DNA of 64,000 bases, taken from NCBI RefSeq assembly GCF_026162365.1, contig NZ_JAOANW010000016.1:60339-124338 (forward strand), given 5' to 3'. The notes under the pieces were generated by a model that searched no databases, was not told the DNA's origin, and was given only the letters and a program-made list of their open reading frames with translations. Position 1 is the first letter of the stretch, and the number at the start of each line of letters is the position of its first letter. Source of the stretch: Nitratireductor luteus (GTDB taxonomy: Bacteria; Pseudomonadota; Alphaproteobacteria; Rhizobiales; Rhizobiaceae). Positions 17,326 to 27,953 of this stretch are shown here, piece by piece. The translations under genes and the position numbers were made by a program.

Positions 17326-18380
17326 GCGACAAGCCGCTGCGCGTCGTGGTGGCCGGCCTCGGCAATATGGGCCGCAGCCACGCGCTGGCCTATCACCGCA
17401 ATCCTGGTTTCCAGATCGCCGCCCTCGTCAACCGCTCGCCGGTAGAGCTGGGTGGCGAACTGGCTGGCTACGCAATCGGCCATTCCTTCGAGGAAGCGCT
17501 GGCCGCGGAAAAGCCGGATGTGGTTTCGGTCAACACATACTCCGACAGCCATGCCGGCTATGCGGTCGCCGCGATGGAAGCGGGCGCCCACGTCTTCGTG
17601 GAAAAGCCGCTGGCAACGACCGTGAAGGACGCCGAACGCGTGGTGGCCGCGGCAAAAGCCAATGGCCGCAAGCTCGTCATCGGCTATATCCTGCGCCATC
17701 ACCCGTCATGGCAGAAGCTCATCGCCGAGGCGCGGGCTCTCGGAGGTCCCTATGTCTTCCGTATGAACCTCAACCAGCAATCGAGCGGTCCGACCTGGAA
17801 CACCCACCGGCAACTGATGCAGACCACCTCGCCCATCGTCGACTGCGGGGTGCATTATGTCGATGTCATGTGCCAGATCGCCGACGCGAAGCCGGTGGAG
17901 GTGCGCGGCATGGGGCTTCGGCTTTCCGACGAGATTGCGCCCGACATGTATAATTACGGCCATCTGCAGGTGCTGTTCGAAGACGGCTCTGTCGGCTGGT
18001 ACGAGGCTGGATGGGGCCCGATGATCTCCGAAACCGCCTTTTTCGTTAAGGACATCATGTCGCCGAAAGGCAGCGTCTCCATCGTCATGGACGAAGGGGC
18101 CAAATCCGACGACATCGACACGCACACCAAGACGGCCACGATCCGCCTGCACAAGGCCGCGCGCAAGCCCGACGGCAGCTTTGCCGAACCGGACGAGCTC
18201 ATGCGCATGGAGGGCGAGCCGGGGCACCAGGAACTGTGCGAACGGGAACAGGCCTTCGTGCTGAAGGCGATCCGGGAGGACGTCGATCTGTCCCGGCACA
18301 TGGAAGACGCGGTCCAATCGCTGAAGGTCTGCCTTGCGGCGGACGAAAGCGTGCGCACCGGTCGCGCAATCAGGCTTTGA
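17322..18380 (+). CDS. Gfo/Idh/MocA-family oxidoreductase
   Basis: 352 aa from ATG 17322 (ATGA overlap with the permease stop), which places the NAD(P)-binding motif VVVAGLGNMGRSHALAY at residues 6-22, as is usual. The EKPLATT motif near 88 carries the conserved Lys of the family. The C-terminal part forms the open-faced sheet domain. Such enzymes oxidise or reduce sugars and inositols with NAD(P). Inside this operon it presumably converts the imported sugar; the substrate is unknown. Confidence 0.9.
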   Translation: MSDKPLRVVVAGLGNMGRSHALAYHRNPGFQIAALVNRSPVELGGELAGYAIGHSFEEALAAEKPDVVSVNTYSDSHAGYAVAAMEAGAHVFVEKPLATTVKDAERVVAAAKANGRKLVIGYILRHHPSWQKLIAEARALGGPYVFRMNLNQQSSGPTWNTHRQLMQTTSPIVDCGVHYVDVMCQIADAKPVEVRGMGLRLSDEIAPDMYNYGHLQVLFEDGSVGWYEAGWGPMISETAFFVKDIMSPKGSVSIVMDEGAKSDDIDTHTKTATIRLHKAARKPDGSFAEPDELMRMEGEPGHQELCEREQAFVLKAIREDVDLSRHMEDAVQSLKVCLAADESVRTGRAIRL

Positions 18381-18390
18381 GGGTCGTCAA

Positions 18391-19381
<991 letters not shown>

Positions 19382-19398
<17 letters not shown>

Positions 19399-19822
19399 AA
19401 GGAAACGACTTGCGTATACGCGCATTCTCAAGGGTTTCCTTGAGGAAGGCCGAATTGAGCTCGGGATCGTCCGACGGGTTCTGGAAGGCTACATAGTTGA
19501 CCTCCACGCCCGCCTTGAAGGCAGTGAGCGATAGCGTGAAATAGATGGTGGCGCCTTCCGGCCGCAGTTCCAGGTCGAGCGCTATGCGCGGGCTATCCGT
19601 CCACGTCACGTGCGCCTCGCAGCCGTGCCGCAGCAGCAACGTGCCTGGCATGAAGAACAATTCGGCCGCCGATTCCACGATGTCGGCAATATTCGCCATG
19701 CTCTCCAGCCGGATAAAGGCAATGTAATCCGCCAGTTCGATGAGCCGCAATTCGCTGGCCACGTCCTGGATGGCGTTCGCAACGATGATTTCGCGTGTGA
19801 CAGAAAAAGGCTGCCGGTCCAT
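19382..19822 (-). CDS. Conserved small protein of the flagellar cluster, unknown function
   Basis: 146 aa from ATG 19822 (MDRQPFSVTREIIVANAIQD). The start sits one base after the flhB stop codon, so it is the last gene of the leftward flagellar operon. It is soluble and without signal peptide or membrane segment. The middle part RIALDLELRPEGATIYFTLS suggests beta structure. No family was recognised; a motility-related role is inferred only from position. Confidence 0.7.
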
Positions 19823-19823
19823 C

Positions 19824-20927
19824 TTATGTCGCCTCAAGCATGGAATTGGTATTAGGTCGTGGCTTCCGCCCAGCCTGGTAGACACGCCGCACCAACTCCG
19901 CGACCGCCTTGTAGAACTGTGACGGTATGATGCTATCGACCGAAACTTGTTTGTACATGGAACGGGCCAGCGCCGGTTCCTCGAAAACGGGCACGCCGTT
20001 GGCTTCAGCGATCACGCGGATGCGCAGGGCGATAAGATCCTGCCCCTTGGCCACCACTACGGGTGCCGCATCCTTGTCGCGGTCATAGCGCATGGCGATG
20101 GCGAAATGCGTGGGGTTGGCGATGACGAGCGTCGCCTGGGGCACAGCCGACATCATCCGCTGGCGCGTCCGGTCGCGGGCAAGCGAGCGCATGCGGGCCT
20201 TCACCAGCGGATCGCCGTCAGTCTGCTTCTGCTCATCCTTCACTTCCTGGCGGGTCATGCGCAAGTCCTGCCGCCAGTTGAAGCGCGACCACAGGATGTC
20301 GGCGACGGCGATCACCACCATCACAAGCGTAATCGCGGTTAGTATCTGAATGAAAATCTCGCGGATGGTCAGGGTGAATGCAAATGGGTGGGTGACCATG
20401 CCGGCAAGCATCCGCGGCTGGGCGTCTTGCAGGGTAAAGATGACGAAGGCGCCGGCGATCATCATCTTTCCCAGAGATTTGGCGAACTCCACCATGCCCT
20501 TCGCTCCGAACAGGCGTGTCCAGCCTTCCTTGAGCGATATGCGCGACATCTTCGGCTGGATCCGGTCGAGCACGAAGCGCGGCACATTCTGCAGCACGGA
20601 TGCGGAAATCCCGGCGGCGATAAGAAGCGCCATCAGCGTGCCCACGACCTTGGAAATCTCCAGGAACACGATGCGATAGAGCGCGATCGCGTCCGTCTGC
20701 GTCTCCAGCGACCACCCGTCGGCGCGCTCCAGGAAAATGGCGAGAAAACCGGCGAGCCGCACGGCGCTGTCCTGCGCGAAGAAGATCGCAAACACCAGGA
20801 TGGCGAGGAAGGAAGCCAGCGCCGGCGCTTCCTTGGAAAAGGGAAGCTGGCCCTTGTCCACGGAATCGCGGATCTTCTTCTCGGTCGCCTCTTCGGTTTT
20901 GCTTTCCTTGTCCGGCTTCTCGGCCAT
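19824..20927 (-). CDS. flhB: Flagellar export switch protein FlhB
   Basis: 367 aa. The N-terminal half has four membrane segments after a charged start (KTEEATEKKIRDSVDKGQL). The cytoplasmic C-terminal domain carries the self-cleavage motif NPTH near residue 270 (TLVIANPTHFAIAMRY), whose cleavage switches export from rod/hook to filament substrates. It works with FliK and FlhA in the flagellar type III secretion gate. It belongs to the motA-fliM-fliN-fliG-flhB operon. Confidence 0.96.
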   Translation of the reverse strand: MAEKPDKESKTEEATEKKIRDSVDKGQLPFSKEAPALASFLAILVFAIFFAQDSAVRLAGFLAIFLERADGWSLETQTDAIALYRIVFLEISKVVGTLMALLIAAGISASVLQNVPRFVLDRIQPKMSRISLKEGWTRLFGAKGMVEFAKSLGKMMIAGAFVIFTLQDAQPRMLAGMVTHPFAFTLTIREIFIQILTAITLVMVVIAVADILWSRFNWRQDLRMTRQEVKDEQKQTDGDPLVKARMRSLARDRTRQRMMSAVPQATLVIANPTHFAIAMRYDRDKDAAPVVVAKGQDLIALRIRVIAEANGVPVFEEPALARSMYKQVSVDSIIPSQFYKAVAELVRRVYQAGRKPRPNTNSMLEAT

Positions 20928-20965
20928 TCAAATCTCCCCGCGGATCAGCCGGTCTGGCCCGATTC

Positions 20966-21970
20966 TCAGGCGGCTTCCTGGGAAGGTTGAAGTTCGATTT
21001 TTCCAGCTTGGGCAAGTTGGACCGCGGTCGATGCGATGCGGCGGCGTGCGCGGCCGACATCCTCCGCCAGGACATTGTCATCGCCACCTGCCAGCTCGGA
21101 CTCGATCATGCGCCTCGACCGTGCGCCCAGGGCGGAAAGAACCGCCTCGACAAGATCCTTCGGCGCGCCGCGCAAAGCGAGCGTCACCTGGTCGGTCGGA
21201 AGACCGTCGAACAGCGCCACACGCGCCTTTTGCGACAGGGTAACGAGTTCCTCGAACGTGAACAGCCGCGAGCGGATCGCATCCACATCGTCCGAGCCCG
21301 TGGCGCGCAACTCCTCCATCACCTCATCCACCTGCTCTTTGTCGAGCTCGTTAAGCACGCTGGCCACGCGGGCGTGCCCGGCAGACGCATCCTTGCCATT
21401 GGCTTCTGCCCGCAGGATCTCTGCGATCCGCTTCTCGATCATTTGCTTGGCGGCAAGTGGCAACTGGCCCATCGTCGCCATGCGGCGCACCACGGCACCC
21501 CGCTGTCCCTTGTCGAGCAGCACGAGGACGCGCGAGGCCGCCTGCGGCGCAAGGTTGGTCATGATGACCGCCACGGTCTGGTCGTGCTCGCCCCGCAGGA
21601 TTTGCGAAAGCCGCTCCGCGTCGATCTTCTCGAGCTCAGCCCATACTTCCTCCAGGCTGGGTGGCGGCGCCTCACTTCGGCCAAGCAGGATGTTGACCTC
21701 TTCGGGCGAAAGCGATTCGGTCAAGATAGTGTCCATGCTGTCGGCCGAATCCAGCAGGCCCGCGCCCACAGTGAACTCGTGCTCGAACTCGCGCACGACC
21801 TTTTCAAGCTCCGCCTGCGGAATGCTTCGCAACAGCCGGGCAGCCTCAATCAGCGCCTTGAGCTCTTCCTGTTTGAAGAACTTCAGGAGCCTGCCTGCTG
21901 ACGGCTTTCCCATGGCAACCAGAATGGCCGCAGCTTTCTGCGCCTGGGTCAGCTTCAATGGCTGGTTCAT
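20966..21970 (-). CDS. fliG: Flagellar motor switch protein FliG
   Basis: 334 aa. The N-terminal domain (LTQAQKAAAILVAMGKPSAG) binds FliF, and the middle and C-terminal armadillo-like domains follow; the torque helix region with its charged residues is near 265-300 (VTLALRGAPKDLVEAVLSAL, RSRRMIESELA). FliG is the C-ring subunit that contacts MotA and sets rotation. It is cotranscribed with fliN and flhB. Confidence 0.95.
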   Translation of the reverse strand: MNQPLKLTQAQKAAAILVAMGKPSAGRLLKFFKQEELKALIEAARLLRSIPQAELEKVVREFEHEFTVGAGLLDSADSMDTILTESLSPEEVNILLGRSEAPPPSLEEVWAELEKIDAERLSQILRGEHDQTVAVIMTNLAPQAASRVLVLLDKGQRGAVVRRMATMGQLPLAAKQMIEKRIAEILRAEANGKDASAGHARVASVLNELDKEQVDEVMEELRATGSDDVDAIRSRLFTFEELVTLSQKARVALFDGLPTDQVTLALRGAPKDLVEAVLSALGARSRRMIESELAGGDDNVLAEDVGRARRRIASTAVQLAQAGKIELQPSQEAA

Positions 21971-22007
21971 GAACGCTCTTCCCCCGATAAGTCGCTACGC
22001 AACCGGA

Positions 22008-22370
22008 TTAGCCCGCGATCTCGGTCAGCTTGACGCCGAACCTGCTGGGATCGCTTTCCAGAAGGGTAATTTCGCCGCGCGCGATGCGCCGCCCGTTGAC
22101 GACGACATCGACCGGCTCGCCGATGCGCCGATCCAAAGAGACGGTTGATCCCTTCTGCAAGGCCATCAATTCGGAAACCGGCATCTCGGCGCTGCCCAGC
22201 ACGATCTGCACATCAACGGGAATGCCCATGACCAGGTCGGCATTGGCAGGACCGCCATGCGGTGTGTCCGCTCTCTGCCCACCGTCGTGGAGAACGCCCC
22301 GCAATTCCTCGATCGCCTGGTTGAGCTGCTCGTCATTGCCCTGTTCGCCCGCCGGATCGTTCTTCGTCAT
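22008..22370 (-). CDS. fliN: Flagellar motor switch protein FliN
   Basis: 120 aa. A variable polar N-terminus is followed by the SpoA/surface-presentation domain (about 45-118: [60 protein letters not shown]). It forms the bottom of the C ring with FliM. The gene starts 30 bases after fliM. Confidence 0.95.
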   Translation of the reverse strand: MTKNDPAGEQGNDEQLNQAIEELRGVLHDGGQRADTPHGGPANADLVMGIPVDVQIVLGSAEMPVSELMALQKGSTVSLDRRIGEPVDVVVNGRRIARGEITLLESDPSRFGVKLTEIAG

Positions 22371-22400
22371 TTTCTTTCGCTCCTGTCGGGAAGGCCAGCG

Positions 22401-23345
22401 TCAACCGACCATCAGCCCGTCTATGACTTCCTGTCTTGCATCGAAGGGTTGCCGGATCCGCACTGTGTAATGCTTGCCCAACTTGCCGAATTCGCAGACG
22501 AACACGGTGCGCCCGCGCACCGAGAGTTTCGTTTCGGTTTGCGCCGTCTCGCCAAGCTCTAGGATCTGCCCCACCTGAAGATCGGCCAACGCGCGAAGCG
22601 GCATGCGCGCCAATGGAATGGTCGCTTCCATCTCGACGTTCGAGCGTTTTACTTCCTCGCTGAAACGATGATGCCACTCGACTGCTCTTGCCTGCTCCAT
22701 TATCGGATCGGGCTTTGCAACCACGCGCGTCTCCAGGATCACCCTCTGCGGGAACCAGGCCGTCAGTTCTCCCACCTCGTCGCCGACGCCAAGCGTGAAA
22801 CTGACGCGCACGCCGGGGCCGTCGCGCACGACGAAACGCTTGAAATCTGTTGGCCCGGAAAACGGCCGCGGAATGGGCAGCCGCAGGCCCAGCGCGCGCG
22901 CTCCCGTGCCGTTGATGGCCTGCGCGAACGCCTCAAAGACCATGGTGGCGACATCGAGTTCGATCCGCGACGGCGGACGCGTCAGCGGTGGCGGCGGAAT
23001 ATCGGGATCGCCACCGAAATACGCCCCCACCAGCAGCGAAAGCGCTTGCCCATCGAGGCACATGGTCAGGGCATCGCGAGACCGGTCCCCAGGCACGACG
23101 ACGATCGCATCGAACGCTTCGCGTTCCGGCTTCAGCTCGGCGAGCCGCACGACGTCGATGTCGCCGACATCGAGCATGACGGGAGAAACGAACTTGTCGC
23201 GAAACATGTCCGCCAAGACCGGAAGAGCGCGCATGGAGGTCGCCTTGGCCGCTTCCGCGACGTGCCGGGGATCGCCGGTGGCGCCCACCAGCCGCTCCAC
23301 GATCAGCTTTCGCATCAGCTCCGGATTGTCAGCGCCCAGCGTCAT
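22401..23345 (-). CDS. fliM: Flagellar motor switch protein FliM
   Basis: 314 aa from ATG 23345, seven bases after the motA stop; an in-frame TTG at 23372 would overlap motA and lacks a better binding site. The middle CheC-like domain is divergent (LALSLLVGAYFGG, FEAFAQAINGTGARALGL) and the C-terminal SpoA domain (about 235-312: EATIPLARMPLRALADLQVG, RTVFVCEFGKLGKHYTVRI) pairs with FliN. The canonical N-terminal CheY-binding LSQxEIDALL is not evident, as in other rhizobial FliM proteins. Confidence 0.92.
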   Translation of the reverse strand: MTLGADNPELMRKLIVERLVGATGDPRHVAEAAKATSMRALPVLADMFRDKFVSPVMLDVGDIDVVRLAELKPEREAFDAIVVVPGDRSRDALTMCLDGQALSLLVGAYFGGDPDIPPPPLTRPPSRIELDVATMVFEAFAQAINGTGARALGLRLPIPRPFSGPTDFKRFVVRDGPGVRVSFTLGVGDEVGELTAWFPQRVILETRVVAKPDPIMEQARAVEWHHRFSEEVKRSNVEMEATIPLARMPLRALADLQVGQILELGETAQTETKLSVRGRTVFVCEFGKLGKHYTVRIRQPFDARQEVIDGLMVG

Positions 23346-23352
23346 GATCCCG

Positions 23353-24240
23353 TCAAGCCGCCTTCTTTTCAATGCCGCCGGCGGCAGCGCCGGGATTCAT
23401 GGTGCTCTGCTCCACCGCGTCGATCGACGGGCGGTCATAGGCGGAGATCGTCTTGCGGCCGAATTCGAGCGCAACCTGCGGCAGCGAGCCGTTCATGTAG
23501 GCGAGCAGTGTCTGCTTCACGATGACGTAGAGCCGGTTGTTCTTCTCCCGCACGATCTTGATCTTGGTCGCGATCGGTCCGACGACCGCATAGGACATGA
23601 AGATGCCTACGAAAGTTCCGACAAGTGCCGCACCCACCAGCGCGCCCAGGATTTCCGGTGACTGGTCGAGCGCACCCATGGCCTTGATGACGCCGAGGAC
23701 GGCGGCAACGATGCCGAGCGCGGGCAGGCCGTCGGCCATGCCCTGGAGCGCGTGGTAGGGCTTGAGCTTGTCGCGGCGGATGGTCTGGATTTCCTCATCC
23801 ATCAGCGCCTCGATCTCGAAGGGGCGCGCATTGCCGATAATGATGATGCGGCAATAGTCGCAGATGAAATGCGTCAGATCCTTATTGGCAAGCACCGTGG
23901 GAAACGCCTGGAAAATCGCCGATTCCTCCGGATTGTCGATATGCGCCTCGACCTCGCTGCGGGACTTCGCCCGCAATTCGCGCATGAGAGCATGCAGCAC
24001 GCCCAGCGTTTCCAGATACTCGGTCTGCTTGGGCACTTTCTGCCTGAAGGCTTCGAGACTGGCCGTGCCGGTGTCCTTGACCACCCCCATTGGATTGGCG
24101 ACCAGAAAGGTGCCGATCGCCGCGCCGCAGATGATGACGAACTCCCACGGCTGCACCAGTACGTCCACGTGACCGCCCATGGCCATGAAGCCGCCTATGA
24201 CGCAGCCAAATGTGACGATCAGACCAATCAGAATGCTCAC
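23353..24240 (-). CDS. motA: Flagellar motor stator protein MotA
   Basis: 295 aa. Four membrane segments: [20 protein letters not shown], a second near 32-50, and two around 170-220 ([40 protein letters not shown]). The cytoplasmic loop contains [20 protein letters not shown]. With MotB it forms the proton channel that drives FliG. First gene of the leftward operon. Confidence 0.96.
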   Translation of the reverse strand: MSILIGLIVTFGCVIGGFMAMGGHVDVLVQPWEFVIICGAAIGTFLVANPMGVVKDTGTASLEAFRQKVPKQTEYLETLGVLHALMRELRAKSRSEVEAHIDNPEESAIFQAFPTVLANKDLTHFICDYCRIIIIGNARPFEIEALMDEEIQTIRRDKLKPYHALQGMADGLPALGIVAAVLGVIKAMGALDQSPEILGALVGAALVGTFVGIFMSYAVVGPIATKIKIVREKNNRLYVIVKQTLLAYMNGSLPQVALEFGRKTISAYDRPSIDAVEQSTMNPGAAAGGIEKKAA

Positions 24241-24274
24241 GGAGTGCCCTCGGTTGAGTTCAGTCGACCTATGC

Positions 24275-24349
24275 CTAGCTGCCGTGGCTTGCGCGAGGCT
24301 TGAACACCGGAGACAGGAAGGAAAGCCTCGCGCAAGGCACGGCAGCTAG
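24275..24349. repeat. Long near-perfect inverted repeat in the motA / flgF-arm divergent promoter region
   Basis: Arms of 27 bp (24275-24301 and 24323-24349) match at 26 of 27 positions around a 21-base loop. The left arm begins CTAGCTGCCGTG and the right arm ends CACGGCAGCTAG. It lies 34 bases upstream of each divergent gene, so any transcript crossing it would form a very stable hairpin. It could be a regulator site, a block to read-through between the two flagellar arms, or a small palindromic mobile repeat. Confidence 0.9.
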
Positions 24350-24382
24350 CTTCAGGCCGATCTATCCTGCCGGAGCCGCGAC

Positions 24383-25159
24383 GTGATCAACACCTATACC
24401 AGCTACCAGCTGATCTCGAGGGATATCACGAGTTCACTCGATCGCATTGAGAGCCAGCCGCTTGTGAACCGCGAGAGCGATTATTATCGCGAGAACATCG
24501 GCAATGTGAAAACGATCGAAGAATTTGTCGGCGACGAGCGCCTCTTCCGCTATGCGATGAAGGCGCATGGGCTGGAGGACATGGCCTATGCCAAAGCCTT
24601 CATGGTCAAGGCGCTGGAAGGCGGGATCGATGACGAGGAAAGCTTCGCCAACAGCCTGTCCGACAAGCGCTACCGCGACTTCGTGAAGACCTTCAATTTC
24701 GCCCGCGACGGCGAGGCGACGACCACCTTCTACAGCCCGACGACCGGCACGATCGACAAATATCTCCGCCAGACGCTGGAAGAGGACGCCGGCAAGCAGA
24801 ACGAAGGCGTGCGGCTGGCCCTCTATTTCCAGCGCAAAGCCGGCGGTATCAAGAATTTCTACGAAGTGCTTGCCGATCCTGCTCTGGCGCAGGTGGTGCG
24901 CACCGCGCTGGGTTTTCCGCAAGCCCTTGCCCAGGCCAATGTCGACAAACAGGTGGACATGTTCAAGGACCGCATCGACATCGCGGACTTCAAGGATCCG
25001 GAGAAGGTCGAGGAATTCCTGAAGCGCTTCACCACCATGTGGGAGATCGAGAACCCCAGCTACACGCCGAATAGCTCGATTGCCGCGCTTTTCGCGCAGC
25101 CGGCCGAGTTCGGCATTTCGACCGACATGCTGCTGACCATCGCCCAGATGAGGAAATAG
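24383..25159 (+). CDS. DUF1217 flagellar-cluster protein
   Basis: 258 aa, soluble. It matches the DUF1217 family, found in flagellar loci of alphaproteobacteria (INTYTSYQLISRDITSSLDR, DERLFRYAMKAHGLEDMAYA, FVKTFNFARDG, MLLTIAQMRK). The function is not established; a rod or basal-body accessory is usually assumed because it precedes flgF. Its stop codon directly abuts the flgF ATG. Confidence 0.88.
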   Translation: MINTYTSYQLISRDITSSLDRIESQPLVNRESDYYRENIGNVKTIEEFVGDERLFRYAMKAHGLEDMAYAKAFMVKALEGGIDDEESFANSLSDKRYRDFVKTFNFARDGEATTTFYSPTTGTIDKYLRQTLEEDAGKQNEGVRLALYFQRKAGGIKNFYEVLADPALAQVVRTALGFPQALAQANVDKQVDMFKDRIDIADFKDPEKVEEFLKRFTTMWEIENPSYTPNSSIAALFAQPAEFGISTDMLLTIAQMRK

Positions 25160-25879
25160 ATGCAGACCGGACTTTACGTCTCGCTTTCCGCGCAGATGGC
25201 GCTTGAGCGCAGGATGACGACGCTGGCCGACAATGTCGCCAATAGCGGCACCGCCGGCTTCCGCGCCGGCGGCGTCACCTTCGACGACATACTCACCGGA
25301 TTGACCAACGAGGCGGTAAGCTTCGTCTCGCCGGGCGATGATTCCTACGATACCGCCGCCGGTGCGCTGCAGGAGACGTCGAATCCTTTTGACTTCGCCG
25401 TCCAGGGGGATGCCTGGTTCGCCATCGAGACGCCCGCAGGCCCGGTCATGACCCGTGACGGCCGTTTCACGCTGCGCGATACGGGCGAACTCGTCACACT
25501 CGAAGGCCATCCGGTGCTCGACGCCGGCGGTGCCCCGTTGCTGCTCGATCCGTTTGCGGGGCCGCCCGAGGCCGGGGCCGACGGCACCTTGCGGCAAAAT
25601 GGGCAACTTGCGGGGGCCATCGGGTTGTTTTCCTTCCATCCGGGGCCGAACTCGGTTCGCTATGGCAATTCCGGCTTCATCCCCGGCAATCAGCCCGAGC
25701 CGGTCGTGGACCAGCCCGACGTCGGAGTAGCCCAGGGCTTCGTCGAGCAATCCAACGTCAATCCGGTCCACGAGATGATGCGCCTGATCCAGGTCCAGCG
25801 GGCGTTCGAGCAGGTGACGACGCTGATGCGCGACAGCGACACCGCGCTCAAGGATGCCATCAAGACCATGGGTTCGTGA
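25160..25879 (+). CDS. flgF: Flagellar proximal rod protein FlgF
   Basis: 239 aa. The N-terminal rod motif SAQMALERRMTTLADNVANS and the C-terminal motif NPVHEMMRLIQVQRAFEQVT are those of the FlgBCFG/E family. The central domain has FAVQGDAWFAIETPAGPVMT. It forms part of the rod crossing the periplasm. It is tightly coupled to the upstream DUF1217 gene and to fliI. Confidence 0.95.
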   Translation: MQTGLYVSLSAQMALERRMTTLADNVANSGTAGFRAGGVTFDDILTGLTNEAVSFVSPGDDSYDTAAGALQETSNPFDFAVQGDAWFAIETPAGPVMTRDGRFTLRDTGELVTLEGHPVLDAGGAPLLLDPFAGPPEAGADGTLRQNGQLAGAIGLFSFHPGPNSVRYGNSGFIPGNQPEPVVDQPDVGVAQGFVEQSNVNPVHEMMRLIQVQRAFEQVTTLMRDSDTALKDAIKTMGS

Positions 25880-25880
25880 G

Positions 25881-27272
25881 GTGGACACTACGTCCGGCGA
25901 ACCCGTGTCCGGCACCCTTCGAGGCACTCGGGCCTTGGAAGCTCTCGAAGGTCTTTACCTGCGCTTCAGCGATCCGCGGCTGGCCATCAAGCATGGCGGG
26001 CGCATTTCCGAGGTGACGCCCGTGCACTACCACGTGCGCGGTCTTTCCGCCGCTGCCTGCCTCGGCGACATCGTCTCCTATCAGCACCAGGGCCGGAGCC
26101 ACTGCGGCGAAGTCGTCCGCATCAATGGCGAGGACATTCTAGTCGCGCCCTTCGGGCAGAACGAGCAGGCCAATCTTGGCCAGCCGGCCTTCTCCAGCGG
26201 ACCGCTGACCATCGTCCCGCACGAAAGCTGGCGCGGGCGCGTCATCAACGCCCTGGCCGAACCGATCGACGGCGGGCCGGCGCTGGTGCGACCGGCGGAC
26301 AACGCGCTCCCGACATCGCGGACGCCCGCCGCGCTGAAGCGCCAGCGCGTCGTCAAGCCCTTCAGCACGGGCGTGCGCGCCATCGACATTTTCACGCCCC
26401 TGTGCCACGGCCAGCGCATCGGCATCTTCGCCGGTTCGGGCGTCGGCAAATCGACCCTGCTCGCCATGCTTGCCCGTGCCGACGCTTTCGACACGGTCGT
26501 GGTCGCCATGGTCGGCGAGCGCGGTCGCGAGGTGCGCGAGTTCCTGGAAGACACGCTGGGCGACAAGGGCCTTGAAAAGGCCATCGCAATCGTCGCCACC
26601 AGCGACGAAAGCGCCATGATGCGACGGCGCGCGGCCGATACGGCCATGCGTGTGGCCGAAGCTTTTCGCGACCTGGGGCAGCGCGTGCTGCTCATCGTCG
26701 ATTCCATCACCCGATATGCCCACGCCGCGCGCGAAGTGGCCATCAGCGCGGGCGAGCCGCCGGTCGCACGCGGCTATCCGGCTTCCGTCTTCACCGACCT
26801 GCCGCGCCTTCTGGAGCGTGCGGGGCCCGGCGAAGCGGGCGCCGGCACGATCACTGCCGTCATCTCCGTGCTCGTCGACGGCGACGACCACAACGACCCG
26901 GTGGCCGACAATGTGCGCGGCATCCTCGACGGCCACGTCGTTCTCGACCGCGCGATAGCCGAGCAGGGGCGGTATCCGCCCATCAACCCGCTCGCCTCGA
27001 TCTCGCGGCTCGCCCAGCATGCCTGGGGCGAGGACAAGCGCCGCCTGGTTCAGCACTTGAAGGCGATGATCGCCCGTTTTGAGGAAACGAGGGACATTCG
27101 TCTTCTGGGCGGCTTCCAGGCCGGCGTCGATGCCGAGCTGGACGCCGCCGTCCGCCAGGTCCCCGTCATCTACGATGTGCTGCGCCAGTCGCCCCAGGAT
27201 CCGCCGGTGCTTGATCCTTTCGCCGAACTGGCCACGAGGCTGAAAGCCAGGGAGATGCCGCGTGAAGGATAA
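25881..27272 (+). CDS. fliI: Flagellum-specific ATPase FliI
   Basis: 463 aa from GTG 25881, two bases after the flgF stop; an ATG at 25854 inside flgF is an alternative. Walker A GIFAGSGVGKST (about 181-192), VAMVGERGREVREF, Walker B VLLIVDSITRYAHAAR and VLVDGDDHNDPVADNVRGIL mark the F1-beta-like export ATPase. It unfolds export substrates at the base of the flagellum with FliH and FliJ. Its end overlaps the next gene by 11 bases. Confidence 0.95.
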   Translation: MDTTSGEPVSGTLRGTRALEALEGLYLRFSDPRLAIKHGGRISEVTPVHYHVRGLSAAACLGDIVSYQHQGRSHCGEVVRINGEDILVAPFGQNEQANLGQPAFSSGPLTIVPHESWRGRVINALAEPIDGGPALVRPADNALPTSRTPAALKRQRVVKPFSTGVRAIDIFTPLCHGQRIGIFAGSGVGKSTLLAMLARADAFDTVVVAMVGERGREVREFLEDTLGDKGLEKAIAIVATSDESAMMRRRAADTAMRVAEAFRDLGQRVLLIVDSITRYAHAAREVAISAGEPPVARGYPASVFTDLPRLLERAGPGEAGAGTITAVISVLVDGDDHNDPVADNVRGILDGHVVLDRAIAEQGRYPPINPLASISRLAQHAWGEDKRRLVQHLKAMIARFEETRDIRLLGGFQAGVDAELDAAVRQVPVIYDVLRQSPQDPPVLDPFAELATRLKAREMPREG

Positions 27273-27885
27273 GCTCGCGGACCTCGTGCTGCCCGACATG
27301 ACGCCCGTCGAGGCGCTGGACATGGACGACGAGCCGAAAGCGCCGAATAGCCGCGTCCGCCGCAAATGGCGGCTGCGAGGCCGCTGGCGCACGAAGATGA
27401 GCCATCGGACGAGCGGCGACTGGCTGCTCGCCACGTGCGGGATCGGCCTTGCCGTCGTCTGTGCCGTGTTTCCCTGGTACATCTTTTTCAACCAGGAACA
27501 ATTCGGCATCAGGCCGTTGAAATTTGCCGGCCGCGAGACAAGTGCGGGAAGCGCCGCCACACTTCAGCCCCAGCTCACAGGCGCCAGGATTCCGCTCGGC
27601 ATGGCGCCTGAGCAGCTTGACTTCATTCCCACCGGGACGATCGGCACGACCTCTTTCGAGGAAGGCGGTCCCGTTACCCAGCCCTTCCCCGGCGACGTCG
27701 TGGCGTTTCAGCTCATCCATGCTGCTGCCGGGCGCGCCATGATCGAGGACCAGGACGGCTTCTGGATCGTCGAGCGTGGTTCGCCCCTCCCCGACGGCAG
27801 CCGCGTCGCCTCCATCGAAAAGCGCAATGAAGGCTGGGTGCTGACGACCACCCGAAACGCCGAGATCGCCCTCGGCCAACCTTGA
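27262..27885 (+). CDS. Single-pass membrane protein of the flagellar operon, unknown function
   Basis: 207 aa with GTG start inside the end of fliI. A cytoplasmic, Arg-rich N-terminus (SRVRRKWRLRGRWRTKMS) precedes one membrane helix (about 53-73, WLLATCGIGLAVVCAVFPWY), and about 130 residues would lie in the periplasm. An uncharacterised gene at this place, between fliI and flgB, is a constant feature of rhizobial flagellar clusters. The function is unknown. Confidence 0.8.
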   Translation: MKDKLADLVLPDMTPVEALDMDDEPKAPNSRVRRKWRLRGRWRTKMSHRTSGDWLLATCGIGLAVVCAVFPWYIFFNQEQFGIRPLKFAGRETSAGSAATLQPQLTGARIPLGMAPEQLDFIPTGTIGTTSFEEGGPVTQPFPGDVVAFQLIHAAAGRAMIEDQDGFWIVERGSPLPDGSRVASIEKRNEGWVLTTTRNAEIALGQP

Positions 27886-27953
27886 GGGGACGACGCAAGG
27901 CCCACGCAAGACTGGACGCCTAGATTCCGTGGCGAACAATCGTGGGAGTCGCC

